Origin: Candidatus Segatella caccae
Lineage (GTDB): Bacteria; Bacteroidota; Bacteroidia; Bacteroidales; Bacteroidaceae
Length of the DNA: 64,000 nucleotides
Assembly (NCBI GenBank): GCA_900556395.1
Contig: USOQ01000001.1
Span: forward strand, 1-64,000
Direction: 5' to 3'
The notes under the pieces were generated by a model, which made no database searches, was not told the origin of the DNA, and saw nothing but the letters and a program-made list of their open reading frames with translations. Both the position numbers and the translations under genes were made by a program. Shown here piece by piece: positions 34,948 to 44,566 of the stretch (the first letter of the stretch is position 1; each line of letters starts with the position of its first letter).

Positions 34948-36741
34948 TTATTCCTTCCAAGATCCATAGTAGCCTTCACCTGAGCCCCATCCAGGATTCT
35001 GCGTCAAACCACCATTAGAAAGAGATACCTCTATCTGAGGAATCTTGAAATAACCATTGGTCTTATTGTAACGGTTAACATAGCCCTCACCCTGATCCTT
35101 CATGGTTGTCCATGTACCAGCATTATTGATTCTACCACCAACCTGCTTAGCCAAGCATTGAGGAGCAATGTGCCAACGACGGATGTCATCCCAACGAAGG
35201 CCCTCGAAAGCAAGCTCCCAACGACGCTCGTTCTGCAAGTTCTCCAGTGTATAAGGAACAGCAGGAAGACCAGCACGCTCACGTACTCGAGTCATACCGG
35301 TATTGGTCTCTGTCAACTCGTCATGCATCAAGAGTACATCGGCAAAACGGATGAGCACCTGTGCCTGACAGCTTGAAGCCTGATAGTGACCCTTGGTAGC
35401 TCCATTACCACCCCAAGGAGCCTGAGCACAGAATGAATAGAAACCAGAACCTTTGACATCACCACCGCCAGAACGGATGGCACCCAACTTCTTCTGGAAG
35501 TAACCCGTGTTCTCCATCCAGCTGTCGTTGTGGTCGCCAGCATAGTTGTAATCATCAGGGAAAGTCAGGATAGAAGCCTCACGACGCTTGTCGTTAGGTT
35601 CCTTTGCCTTCCAGTCGTCAACCAAGTTTGGTGCTACAGTACCGATACCCCAACCACTTCCGAAAGGATAGATACTACCTTCAGTTCCTACATTAAACTT
35701 AGCGTCATCAGCATCGCCGAAACGCAAACCGAAGAACAACGCCCACTGGTTGGTCATGTGAAGCTGTGAGTCCCATTCACCACGATATGCATAGTTGACA
35801 GAGAAGATGGCCTCCTTGTTGCCCTCAGACCATTTTTCATTCAGGTCGGAAACGAAAGAGTAATCCTTGGCAGTATACTCATTGGCGTATGCCCACAAAC
35901 TGCGATAGTCATCGAGAAGGTCGAAGCCTGAGTGCTGAATAACATCTTCCAAACACTTAACAACATAATCCTTGGTAACCTCAGTATCTTCATAGCCCTC
36001 TACAGGTTCCATAGGCATAGAGGTCTTCTGGAAGAAACCAGTATAGAACAGATATACACGAGCCAAGAGAGCCTCAGCAGCCCAACGGGTAGCCTTACCA
36101 AACTCCACCTTCTTCCATCCGTCATAAGGATAAGCAGGCATAATCTTGGTCGCCAGATACAAGTCAGCAGCTATCTTCTTGTAAATCTCCTCAGGAGTCT
36201 TCTGCTCTGGAGAGGTCTGTCCTTCCTGAACATTCTCAGGAGCTTTGTTCAACAAAGGAATGTTGCCAAAGCACTTGACCAAATCAAAATAGGTAAATGC
36301 TCTCAAGAAAAGGAGCTCACCCTTGGTCTGATTACGAAGCTCTTCGTTGGCAATGTTGTCAACAGAAGCCAACGCACCATTGGCACGGGCAATGGCAGCA
36401 TAAGAAGCCTGCCAGAAACCCTCAAACTGTGTATCAGACTGATACAGGATGTGGTCGAGAGCCTGAGTGGCCTGGTCGTTCAAACCACCACCACCATACA
36501 TATCATCAGAAGCAAGGTTGGCATAGGCGAAATACTTCTCCGAATTGTTACCATATTCACCCTGCCATTGCTGATAGAAAGCAGACTTGTAAACAGACGA
36601 AACCATCTGGTTAACATCCTCCTCGGTAGCAGGGAAGTTGCTTGAGTCCTTGCTTGTATAATTCTTTGAATCAAGGAAGTCCTCACAACTGCTGAATGTC
36701 AAAGCAGCCGCAATGAAGCCCAACAAATATATTTTTTTCAT
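34948..36741 (-). CDS. SusD/RagB-family lipoprotein (PUL2)
   Basis: A 597-residue SusD-type glycan-binding lipoprotein (lipobox LTFSSC). Typical segments: RNQTKGELLFLRAFTYFDLV, CFGNIPLL, and the C-terminal RRWELAFEGLRWDDIRRWHI and NGGLTQNPGWGSGEG. The start at 36741 (MKKIYLL) gives a clean signal peptide; an in-frame ATG at 36753 adds four residues and abuts the susC stop. It is co-transcribed with the susC upstream. Confidence 0.93.
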   Translation of the reverse strand: MKKIYLLGFIAAALTFSSCEDFLDSKNYTSKDSSNFPATEEDVNQMVSSVYKSAFYQQWQGEYGNNSEKYFAYANLASDDMYGGGGLNDQATQALDHILYQSDTQFEGFWQASYAAIARANGALASVDNIANEELRNQTKGELLFLRAFTYFDLVKCFGNIPLLNKAPENVQEGQTSPEQKTPEEIYKKIAADLYLATKIMPAYPYDGWKKVEFGKATRWAAEALLARVYLFYTGFFQKTSMPMEPVEGYEDTEVTKDYVVKCLEDVIQHSGFDLLDDYRSLWAYANEYTAKDYSFVSDLNEKWSEGNKEAIFSVNYAYRGEWDSQLHMTNQWALFFGLRFGDADDAKFNVGTEGSIYPFGSGWGIGTVAPNLVDDWKAKEPNDKRREASILTFPDDYNYAGDHNDSWMENTGYFQKKLGAIRSGGGDVKGSGFYSFCAQAPWGGNGATKGHYQASSCQAQVLIRFADVLLMHDELTETNTGMTRVRERAGLPAVPYTLENLQNERRWELAFEGLRWDDIRRWHIAPQCLAKQVGGRINNAGTWTTMKDQGEGYVNRYNKTNGYFKIPQIEVSLSNGGLTQNPGWGSGEGYYGSWKE

Positions 36742-36753
36742 AGAAACAGTCAT

Positions 36754-39700
36754 TTAAAATTTAATATTAACTCCAACGAGATAGGTTCTTGGACTTGGAT
36801 AGAAACCATTGTCAACACCTGCTGCCCAAGAAACGGTGCCACCATCTGAACCAATTTCAGGATCCATACCAGAATAATCGGTGAATGTGAACAGGTTCTG
36901 TGCAGATACATAGAGACGAAGCTGACCCAATGGACAGGTCTTCCAGATGTTCTTGAAGTCGTAACCCAATGTTACGTTCTGAATCTTCACATAATCAGCA
37001 TCCTCTACCCAGATAGAAGAGAATGTCTTCCAGTTAGGATTACCCATATTGTCGAGGCGTGGCAGGAAGTTGCTTGTACCCTCACCCTTCCAAGAGCCAT
37101 AAAGAATCTTCTTGTTCAGGTTAGAGACTGTATCCTCGCCCTTATTCCATGTGCGAACAATCTGATGACCAAAGGCACCTGTACCTGTCAAAGAGAAGTC
37201 GAATCCCTTATAGGCAGCATGGAGATTGAAGCCAATCGTTACATCAGGATGAGGATTACCAATCTCGGTCTTGTCACTTTCGTCGATAACACCATCGCCT
37301 GTTGTATCAACATAAATCAAGTCGCCAGGCTTCAAGGTACCATGAATATTATCGGAATATTTCTGCTGCCACTCGTCTATCTGAGCCTGATTCTGGAAGA
37401 CACCAGCTGTCTTCAATCCCCAGAAATAACCGATAGGCTTGCCTACCTCTGCACGGAAGATTTCGCCCTCCTGCTGGTTGAGTACAGATGCAGGACCATG
37501 GATAATACCCTCGGCATTGGCGATACGAGTTACCTTATTCTTGTTGGTTGCCAAGTTGAAAGAAGCACCATAACGGAAGTCCTTACCGATCTTGTCATCC
37601 CATGTCAATCCGATTTCAACACCAGTATTCTTTACATCACCACCATTAACATAAGGTGCAGAAAGGCCCCATACAGCCTGGATAGGTGCCTGTACCAACC
37701 AGTCCTTGGTTTTCTTCTGATACCAATCGAAGGTGAAGCCCAAACGACTGTTCAGGAAGCGGGCATCAATACCCAAGTCAACCTGCTCGGATGTTTCCCA
37801 TGTCACATCCTCATTCTTCAATACATCAGCATAGCCACCAGTGGTCTGAGTGGTCTTATTGCCAAGACCGAAGAAATAACCATTCAGATTATCGAATGCG
37901 AAGGTTGTCAAGTACTGGAAGTTAGAGATACTCTGGTTACCATTCTGACCCCAAGAAGCACGAATCTTCAAGAAGTCCATCCAACTTGCAGTCTGCTCCA
38001 TAAACTTTTCGTTGGTAACAACCCAACCTACAGAAGCTGATGGGAAATAACCCCAGCGATGACCACGCATGAAGTTGGAAGAACCATCGGCGCGGAGTGT
38101 AAACTGAGCCATGTACTTCTCGTTATAGTTGTAGCTGGCACGTCCGAAGAAAGAAGCCATTGACCAGTCGCCCTGTGGAGTACCAGAAATCTTTACATCG
38201 GTATTGTAATCACCAGGCTTGGTGTTGCTGATCCAGGCACGATCCCAGTCGCTTCCGAACAAAGACTTATGAGAGTCTACACCTAAGTTCATGCCGTAAG
38301 CATTCTTCTCTATGGAGTTACCCACAACCACATTGAAGTTGTGCATCTTGTTGATATCGAAGGTATAGGCCAAAGTATTCTCAAAAGAATAGCTTGAGCC
38401 TGTGCTCATACTCTGGCTTACAGCTTCCTGAGTGGCGCTGTTGGCACCGTTGGAGTAAACCTGAGTCATACTGCGATTGGCACTATTCCAAGTCTTGTAG
38501 CCAAACTGTGAGCGCCAAACCAAGCCCTTGATAGGCTGTACCTCCAGATAAGCTGTCATGTTCAGATTCCATGAACGAGAATCATTCAAGCCCTGTGAAG
38601 TCTGAGCTGCCAAAGCCAAAGGATTGACGGCAGAGCCCAAGCCCCAACCATTGGCTGCAATCGCGCTGTTGGTATAGTAGCTACCATCCTTGTCATAAAC
38701 AGGGAGCAATGGGTTGGCTATAATCAAATCATGCGTATTGTTCCAGTACATATTGCCAGTAGAAATACCATTTTTGCTAATATGGCTGAAAGCGATATTC
38801 TCACCTATCTTAATAACATCAAAACTCTTGTCGGCACTCTTCAATACTACATGGTCGGAGTTCAGACGGGCATTATAGCGCTGGTAACCAGATTGAGCCT
38901 CGCCTCCAAGAATACCATCCTGGTTGGTGTAAGCAAAACCAAGAGAGAACTTAGAGACATCAGAACCACCAGTAAGGTTGAAAGAATGATTTTCTGTGAT
39001 GGCGCCCTTATGATAAGACTCGTCCATCCAATCGGTACCACTCCAAGTACCATTCATAACCGACTCATACAAATCGGCAGGAAGAACGTTAGCCCAGTCG
39101 GGAGCAGCATTACCACCATTGGCAGCCTTCAGATTCTGTGCATACATATACTCTTTTGCATTCAGTACATCAGGGCGCTTAGCCATATACTGGAAGCCTA
39201 CATATCCATCGTAAGAGAGTTGCAACTTACCAGCCTTACCCTGCTTGGTAGTTACCAGAACGACACCATTGGCAGCACGTGCACCATAGATGGCTGCAGA
39301 TGCGGCATCCTTCAAGACATCAATACTCTCGATATCAGAAGGGTTCAAAGAGTTGATATCGCCACCAGCGATACCATCAATCACATAAAGAGGAGAAGAA
39401 TCACCCGTAGTACCGATACCACGGATATTTACCTTGAAGCCGTCACCAGCCTGACCATTAGACTGTACAATCTGTACACCTGGGCTCTGGCTCTGCATAG
39501 CACCAAGGACATTGGTGGTATTCAATTTAGCAATATCGTCACCCTTTACCTGTACGGTAGCACCCGTAACGAGTTTCTTTTTCTGAACACCATAACCCAC
39601 AACAACGACCTCATCAAGGGTCTTGTCGTCTGTTTTCATGGTTACTTGAATATTAGATTGTCCACCTACAACAATCTCTTGAGTCTTATAACCAATATAA

Positions 39701-39972
39701 GTAATAATAATAGTAGCTCCTGGTTTTACATTAATTGAGAAGTTACCATCCAGGTCGGTAACTGCTCCATTAGAAGGATTACCCTTCTCTACAACACTTG
39801 CACCGATAACAGGACCTTCTGAGTCGCTTACGTTACCAGTCACCTTCTTAGTTTGCTGTACTGTGCTGACAGTCTGGTATGGGGGGGTCGCGAGCGCTTC
39901 AGTTGTGTAACTCAAGCCCAAGGTTGCCAACGCACCCACAAGCAGCATTGATTTTTTTAAATTTAGGTTCAT
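36754..39972 (-). CDS. SusC/RagA TonB-dependent outer-membrane transporter (PUL2)
   Basis: A 1072-residue SusC-type transporter. Order: signal peptide (about 1-28, ending EALA), carboxypeptidase-regulatory-like domain (about 42-115), the SusC signature LDEVVVVGYGVQKKKLVTGA, plug domain with VLKDAASAAIYGARAANGVV (about 215-235), and barrel ending GVNIKF. There is no STN domain. No regulator gene and no glycoside hydrolase is adjacent, so the substrate cannot be inferred. A leader of about 210 nt precedes it. Confidence 0.95.
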   Translation of the reverse strand: MNLNLKKSMLLVGALATLGLSYTTEALATPPYQTVSTVQQTKKVTGNVSDSEGPVIGASVVEKGNPSNGAVTDLDGNFSINVKPGATIIITYIGYKTQEIVVGGQSNIQVTMKTDDKTLDEVVVVGYGVQKKKLVTGATVQVKGDDIAKLNTTNVLGAMQSQSPGVQIVQSNGQAGDGFKVNIRGIGTTGDSSPLYVIDGIAGGDINSLNPSDIESIDVLKDAASAAIYGARAANGVVLVTTKQGKAGKLQLSYDGYVGFQYMAKRPDVLNAKEYMYAQNLKAANGGNAAPDWANVLPADLYESVMNGTWSGTDWMDESYHKGAITENHSFNLTGGSDVSKFSLGFAYTNQDGILGGEAQSGYQRYNARLNSDHVVLKSADKSFDVIKIGENIAFSHISKNGISTGNMYWNNTHDLIIANPLLPVYDKDGSYYTNSAIAANGWGLGSAVNPLALAAQTSQGLNDSRSWNLNMTAYLEVQPIKGLVWRSQFGYKTWNSANRSMTQVYSNGANSATQEAVSQSMSTGSSYSFENTLAYTFDINKMHNFNVVVGNSIEKNAYGMNLGVDSHKSLFGSDWDRAWISNTKPGDYNTDVKISGTPQGDWSMASFFGRASYNYNEKYMAQFTLRADGSSNFMRGHRWGYFPSASVGWVVTNEKFMEQTASWMDFLKIRASWGQNGNQSISNFQYLTTFAFDNLNGYFFGLGNKTTQTTGGYADVLKNEDVTWETSEQVDLGIDARFLNSRLGFTFDWYQKKTKDWLVQAPIQAVWGLSAPYVNGGDVKNTGVEIGLTWDDKIGKDFRYGASFNLATNKNKVTRIANAEGIIHGPASVLNQQEGEIFRAEVGKPIGYFWGLKTAGVFQNQAQIDEWQQKYSDNIHGTLKPGDLIYVDTTGDGVIDESDKTEIGNPHPDVTIGFNLHAAYKGFDFSLTGTGAFGHQIVRTWNKGEDTVSNLNKKILYGSWKGEGTSNFLPRLDNMGNPNWKTFSSIWVEDADYVKIQNVTLGYDFKNIWKTCPLGQLRLYVSAQNLFTFTDYSGMDPEIGSDGGTVSWAAGVDNGFYPSPRTYLVGVNIKF

Positions 39973-40396
39973 ACTGAATAATTTATCAGGTTTATTTGTT
40001 TAACGCTTGTAGTTAACTGGACAAACATATTTTCCAATCACTTGTGAATGATTCTGCCCTATAGACAAAATATCAATAGTTTCTTAAGTTTTTTTATCTA
40101 TCATCATTAACATAAATTTAGTTATCTTTTAGTTATTATAAATATTAAGAAAAATCTTTTTTATACAAATCATTACTTTTACGGTTGCAAAGATACATTA
40201 GTTATAAAAAATAAGCTAATACTTTTTTTACCAATTCACGAACTATTTTGCTTTTTTCCGTTATTTTTATCATATTTAATTCATTTTATAATGGTTTAGC
40301 TGTTTTTTTACATAAATGTAGATAAAATAGAGTAATACAACTATAAAAAACAAAAAATAGGTAAAAGAAAGCAGAAGCAAGCCTCCAACATAGTCA
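39973..40396. other. PUL2 upstream region: promoter and long leader
   Basis: A very AT-rich intergenic stretch with no gene. On the minus strand TATCTTTGC (complement of 40187-40195) is a good -7 box; no clear -33 box lies at 20 nt. Transcription from it would give a leader of about 200 nt before susC, long enough to hold a regulatory element, but no recognisable riboswitch was seen. Confidence 0.5.
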
Positions 40397-40894
40397 ACTT
40401 AATACCTCTGCAACTATATCGGTATACAATATTTACCTACAACATACACATTATCTATAATAACCTTAACTGAAGTTTCGCATGTACGGAAGTTATCATT
40501 ATGGCAGGACTTAGAGATAGAGATATTCCCCACCTATATTTTTGTACGTGTCAATGAGTTTAACAACGTTGCTAAGTCTCCATTGGAGGAATGGGTAAAC
40601 TACCCCAAAAATGGTGTTATCGATGCTGATACAAAGGCTCCAGGACTGCAGGAAGCTCGTAAGAAACTAAAATATTACGAGATATCTGACGAAGAACGTC
40701 ACGCATACGACGAACATCTCAATGCCATCATGATACAAAATGACGTGCTTAGCAATGCCAAACTCGAAGGAAAAGCTGAGGGAAGAGCCGAAGAGAAAAA
40801 GACCATCGCTCAAAGTCTGCTTTCACAAAAAGTACCTGCAGAAATAATTGCGCAAGCAACAGGGTTAAGCATAGAAGAAATACAAAAACTATAA
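40397..40894 (+). pseudogene. 5'-truncated Rpn-family nuclease (PD-(D/E)XK transposase-like), C-terminal remnant
   Basis: The frame is open from the stop at 40397 to TAA at 40892 and reads LPTTYTLSIITLTEVSHVRK, then IEIFPTYIFVRVNEFNNVAK, SPLEEWVNYPKNGVIDADTK and a charged tail with KAEGRAEEKKTIAQ. This is the C-terminal half of Rpn/recombination-promoting nuclease proteins common in Bacteroidota. The N-terminal PD-(D/E)XK catalytic half is missing, and no good start codon exists before the TTG at 40583. It is probably non-functional. Confidence 0.7.
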
Positions 40895-40940
40895 AACACA
40901 ATAGGCGACTCCACACGATGGGAGTCGCCTATTGTGTTTT
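40893..40940. terminator. Strong hairpin after the Rpn remnant
   Basis: Arms AAAACACAATAGGCGACTCC (40893-40912) and GGAGTCGCCTATTGTGTTTT (40921-40940) are perfectly complementary over 20 bp around an 8-nt loop. It overlaps the end of the remnant gene. Confidence 0.8.
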
Positions 40941-40993
40941 ATAGAGTTATTCTTTTGAGATATGCATTCAGTCATAATCAGCACAAAAAAACA

Positions 40994-41094
40994 GCCTAAA
41001 AAATGAAAGTACTTGCGATGGGCAACGAAGATACTTGCGATGGCTGTTGAAAGTACTTGCGATGGGCAACGCAAGTACTTTCATTTTTTTAGGC
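40994..41094. repeat. Inverted repeat enclosing a 22-bp tandem repeat (3 copies)
   Basis: Outer arms (40994-41017 and 41070-41094) pair over about 24 bp, from GCCTAAAAAATGAAAG to its complement. Inside, ACTTGCGATGG recurs at a 22-bp period (starting at about 41009, 41031 and 41053), each followed by a variant of GCAACG. It sits just after the acyltransferase gene on the minus strand, with a T-rich edge, so it may serve as its terminator. Confidence 0.7.
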
Positions 41095-41134
41095 ATATTT
41101 TTGGCAAATCCCCTTTCTTCTCCAGAAGTCACCT

Positions 41135-42289
41135 TCAACAAGAAATAGCCGCTTCGTAGTTACGAACAGGGTTGGCATACATGGTGAGCATACGCTCACG
41201 CAAGAAGGACTCATCCTTATCGGGTAGATCAATCTTCTGCAACTGACCCGTAATATATTGTTCAAAGGCAATCTTGTCTGCCTCAGTATATTTGTCTGCA
41301 TGAGCAACAGAACCTTCCAAGAGGTCGAGTGCCACATAGTTGCCTGGATAGAGCATATAGTTGGCATGAATCTGCTTGTCAATATATGCAGCCACTTGGT
41401 TAAACAAATCCTGTTTAGGCATCTCAGGATCCATTTCTGCAAGATAAGCATCAAGGCAAGGTGCTGCATGATAGTGCACATGCCCCTTGTAGCCAAAGAT
41501 ACCTGTCTGCATGCTTACCAAGTCGTCGGTAGGTCCCTTCTTCCATTCGGCATTATCTCGCTTCTGCTGAAATTCCTTTGCCTTCAAGTAATCGCATGGA
41601 TCGTACTCATAGCTGATAGCCAGTGGGACAAGGTGCAACTGTTTCAGACGATCTATAATGCTACCTTCACCTCCCATCGCCATCATCTGAAGAATAGACT
41701 TCTGAGTGCGGTCGTTGCTATCTTTGGCACGACCTTCACGCTGTGCTATCCAGATATTCTCATTCTTCTCCTTGACAGCAAAGTGCATGTAATCGGAAAG
41801 TCGTTTGCTCGACATCAGCATCTGGCGCATAGAGAGAGCACGCTCCACGATAAACGCCTTGTTGACACGCACCAAGTCTTTCACCCACGGCAGTGACAAG
41901 AGGTTATCGCCAATGGCTATCTCGCACGTAGTAGTAAACTTGTTGTCAACAAGTAGTACATCGAGGATAGCAGAGTCGAGCACGATATCGCGATGATTAC
42001 TGATAAAGGTATAGCGCTGGGTGTGGTCGATGGAAGAGCAGTCCATCTCGTAGCCTTTAGCAACCTTTGCAAGTAGACCTTTAACAAAGTCGTAGGCGAA
42101 AGCCAACTGAAACTCCATATTGGTCTTGCAAGACTTGAGTTTCTGGGCTATCATTTCAAAAGGCACCTGCGGATAGAGATAGGCAAGCACCTGCTTAAAC
42201 TGTTCGTTGGCCAACAGGCGGTCGAACACCTCGGGTAAGTCTTCTGGCTCCCAAGGACGAATGGCATCAAATTCTTGAGGTATCTTCAT
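41135..42289 (-). CDS. 1-acyl-sn-glycerol-3-phosphate acyltransferase-like protein
   Basis: A 384-residue PlsC-superfamily acyltransferase, probably acting in phospholipid or aminolipid synthesis at the inner membrane. Acyltransferase blocks: TFISNHRDIVLDSAIL (about 93-108), and IWIAQREGRAKDSNDRTQKS (about 180-199), matching the EGxR block. The first block has H-x5-D (or H-x-D) spacing rather than the textbook Hx4D. No obvious transmembrane helix is present. It is located 137 bp after ddl, with the R2 hairpin between. Confidence 0.75.
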   Translation of the reverse strand: MKIPQEFDAIRPWEPEDLPEVFDRLLANEQFKQVLAYLYPQVPFEMIAQKLKSCKTNMEFQLAFAYDFVKGLLAKVAKGYEMDCSSIDHTQRYTFISNHRDIVLDSAILDVLLVDNKFTTTCEIAIGDNLLSLPWVKDLVRVNKAFIVERALSMRQMLMSSKRLSDYMHFAVKEKNENIWIAQREGRAKDSNDRTQKSILQMMAMGGEGSIIDRLKQLHLVPLAISYEYDPCDYLKAKEFQQKRDNAEWKKGPTDDLVSMQTGIFGYKGHVHYHAAPCLDAYLAEMDPEMPKQDLFNQVAAYIDKQIHANYMLYPGNYVALDLLEGSVAHADKYTEADKIAFEQYITGQLQKIDLPDKDESFLRERMLTMYANPVRNYEAAISC

Positions 42290-42306
42290 AACTTTATGAT
42301 TTTATT

Positions 42307-42417
42307 GGAGTTAAGGAGTTATAGAAGTTAAAACAAATGTTCTAAAACGATATCTTTACATACCATTAAATTCTTCCGTTGTCTTAACTCCTTAACTTCT
42401 TTAACTCCTTAACTCCT
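42307..42417. repeat. Intergenic palindromic repeat R2, copy 2
   Basis: Left arm has GGAGTTAAGGAGTTATAG and AGTTAAAACAAATG; right arm (42383-42417) has CTTAACTCCTTAACTTC and TTAACTCCTTAACTCC, its inverted complement. It is homologous to 13573-13706. It separates ddl from the acyltransferase gene. Confidence 0.6.
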
Positions 42418-42426
42418 CATTAATTA

Positions 42427-43425
42427 TTAAAATTGATTCTCCACGATGTCGCTCAATACATCCTTGATATCAAGACCAGCAGCACGCACCTGCTGAGGGA
42501 TAAAGCTTGTCACTGTCATACCAGGAGTGGTGTTAATCTCGAGCATATTGATAACATCCTTGCCATCTTGATCCTTGGTGATGATGTAGTCGATGCGAAT
42601 GATGCCATTGGCATGCAGAATGTCGTAGATGCGAGAGGTCGTCTTAGCCACTTCCTCTGCTGTCTCAGGTGAGAGACGGGCTGGTGTAATCTCCTGCACC
42701 TGTCCATTGTACTTAGCATCATAATCGAAGAACTCGTTGCTTGTCACGACCTCGGTAGCAGGAAGTACCACGCACTTGTCCTTGGTCTTATAGACACCTT
42801 GCGAGATTTCTACACCCTGCATATAGCTCTCCACCATAGCCTCGTCAGACTCCATAAAGGCCAGTCGAAGAGCAGGAGCCAGCTGGTCGCTCTCCTTCAC
42901 CTTGGACACGCCGAAACTACTGCCATCAGCAGCAGGTTTCACAAAGCATGGCATACCGATGCGCTCGGCTATGGCCTCCTCATCGTATGCCTCGTCACGA
43001 CGAAGCAGGATGCTATCAGCTACCTGTATACCAAAACCACGCAAATAATTGTTGAGTACATATTTATCAAAGGTCATAGCTTCTACCAACACGCCACTTG
43101 TAGAATAAGGCATGTGTATCAAGTCGAAGTATCCTTGCATCACACCGTTCTCACCTGGCTGTCCATGAATGGTGATATAAGCATAATCAAAGAACATACG
43201 CTTACCATCCTTCACAAATGAGAAGTCGTTCTTATCGATTTCGGCTGTAGTGCCATCCTCGAATGCCACATGCCAGTCGATACCCTTAACGTCTACAATG
43301 TAGATATTGTAACGCTCTTTGTCGAAGAAAGAATACAGTCCCTGACCTGAGCGCAATGATACGTCGTGCTCAGAAGAATCACCACCGCAGACGATGGCTA
43401 TCGTTCTCTTGTTGTTGTCCATCAT
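42427..43425 (-). CDS. ddl: D-alanine--D-alanine ligase
   Basis: Joins two D-alanines with ATP for peptidoglycan precursors. 332 residues, ATP-grasp fold. Motifs: IAIVCGGDSSEHDVSLRSG (about 9-27), GQPGENGVMQGYFDLIHMPY (about 92-111), CFVKPAADGSSFGVSKV (about 165-181) and a C-terminal MLEINTTPGMTVTSFIPQQ (metal and phosphate loop). It starts 22 bp after the rluD-like gene, in a minus-strand run PASTA, rluD-like, ddl that is familiar from Bacteroidota genomes. Confidence 0.95.
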   Translation of the reverse strand: MMDNNKRTIAIVCGGDSSEHDVSLRSGQGLYSFFDKERYNIYIVDVKGIDWHVAFEDGTTAEIDKNDFSFVKDGKRMFFDYAYITIHGQPGENGVMQGYFDLIHMPYSTSGVLVEAMTFDKYVLNNYLRGFGIQVADSILLRRDEAYDEEAIAERIGMPCFVKPAADGSSFGVSKVKESDQLAPALRLAFMESDEAMVESYMQGVEISQGVYKTKDKCVVLPATEVVTSNEFFDYDAKYNGQVQEITPARLSPETAEEVAKTTSRIYDILHANGIIRIDYIITKDQDGKDVINMLEINTTPGMTVTSFIPQQVRAAGLDIKDVLSDIVENQF

Positions 43426-43447
43426 TTTTTTTATCTTGTAAATATCG

Positions 43448-44530
43448 TTATCTTGTTTGAAAAGTATCTCGTGTAGAACTTGCTATGAAGTTTCTCCACT
43501 TCTCTATCAACATTCGGAAGTCATCAGGCCACTCGCTATCGAAGTCCATCTGCTGTCCTGTAGTAGGGTGCACAAAACCTAATGTCTTGGCATGCAGTGC
43601 CTGTCGCGGACAGAGCTTAAAACAGTTCTGTATGAATGCCTTGTAGCTGCTACTACGTTGGCCTCTCAGTATCTCCTCGCCGCCATAGGTTGCATCCATG
43701 AAGAGTGGATGGCCAATGTGCTTCATGTGAGCTCGTATCTGATGGGTACGTCCTGTCTCCAGAATGCATTGTACCAGGGTGGTATAACCGAAGCGTTCCA
43801 ATACTCTATAATGAGTCACTGCACTCTTGCCAATGCCACTGTCCGGCTCGAAGACCTTCATGCGTAGACGATTCTTGGGGTCGCGCCCGATGTTGCCCTC
43901 TATACGTCCTTCATCCTCTACGATGTTGCCCCACACCAAAGCATGATAACTACGATGGGTCGTTTTATTGAAGAACTGTTTACCCAAAGCGGTTTTAGCT
44001 TCGGGCGTCTTAGCCACGACGAGCAATCCCGATGTATCTTTGTCGATACGATGCACCAAGCCCACTTCTGGATCGTTAGGGTCAAAGTCTTTCACATCCT
44101 TCATATACCAAGCTACGGCATTGATGAGCGTTCCGGTAAAGTTGCCTGCACCAGGATGAACCACCATGCCCGCTTCCTTGTTGACAACCATCAGTTGGTC
44201 ATCCTCGTAAACGATACGTAGTGGTATATCTTCTGCCACAATACTTGTGTCGTGCTTCGGACGGTCGAGCATTAAGGTTATCACATCATTGGGGCGCACC
44301 TTATAATTACTCTTCACCGGATTACCATTGACATGTATAAAGCCAGCATCTGCAGCATTCTGTATACGATTACGGCTCTGATAAGGATTCTTTTCGGATA
44401 GGTATTTATCAATACGTACGGGCGCCTGACCTGGGTCTACCTCTATCTTCCAATGTTCATAGAGTGTGCCATCGCCAGAACTCGATTCCTCCAACAATTC
44501 TATATCATCGTTGTAATTTTCTTCTATCAT
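43448..44530 (-). CDS. rluD: RluA-family 23S rRNA pseudouridine synthase (RluD-like)
   Basis: A 360-residue pseudouridine synthase with an N-terminal S4 RNA-binding domain (about 36-95, PVRIDKYLSEKN) and a RluA catalytic domain with the signature GLVHRIDKDTSGLLVVAKT, catalytic Asp163. C-terminal motifs are ETGRTHQIRAHMKHIGHPL and the HAKTLGFVHP segment. RluD-type specificity for helix 69 is inferred from overall similarity. It lies between the PASTA protein and ddl. Confidence 0.88.
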   Translation of the reverse strand: MIEENYNDDIELLEESSSGDGTLYEHWKIEVDPGQAPVRIDKYLSEKNPYQSRNRIQNAADAGFIHVNGNPVKSNYKVRPNDVITLMLDRPKHDTSIVAEDIPLRIVYEDDQLMVVNKEAGMVVHPGAGNFTGTLINAVAWYMKDVKDFDPNDPEVGLVHRIDKDTSGLLVVAKTPEAKTALGKQFFNKTTHRSYHALVWGNIVEDEGRIEGNIGRDPKNRLRMKVFEPDSGIGKSAVTHYRVLERFGYTTLVQCILETGRTHQIRAHMKHIGHPLFMDATYGGEEILRGQRSSSYKAFIQNCFKLCPRQALHAKTLGFVHPTTGQQMDFDSEWPDDFRMLIEKWRNFIASSTRDTFQTR

Positions 44531-44566
44531 AAGACTTTTTTACTCCTTTTTTGCTTTTTAGGGTTG

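Noticed and set aside
38731..39738. 335-residue open frame opposite the PUL2 susC
   Set aside because: Shadow frame across the conserved plug region of SusC; composition is not protein-like for this genome.
41009..41074. Three 22-bp repeats considered as a CRISPR array
   Set aside because: There are no unique spacers between units (22-bp period is the whole unit), the arms pair with each other, and no cas genes are present.
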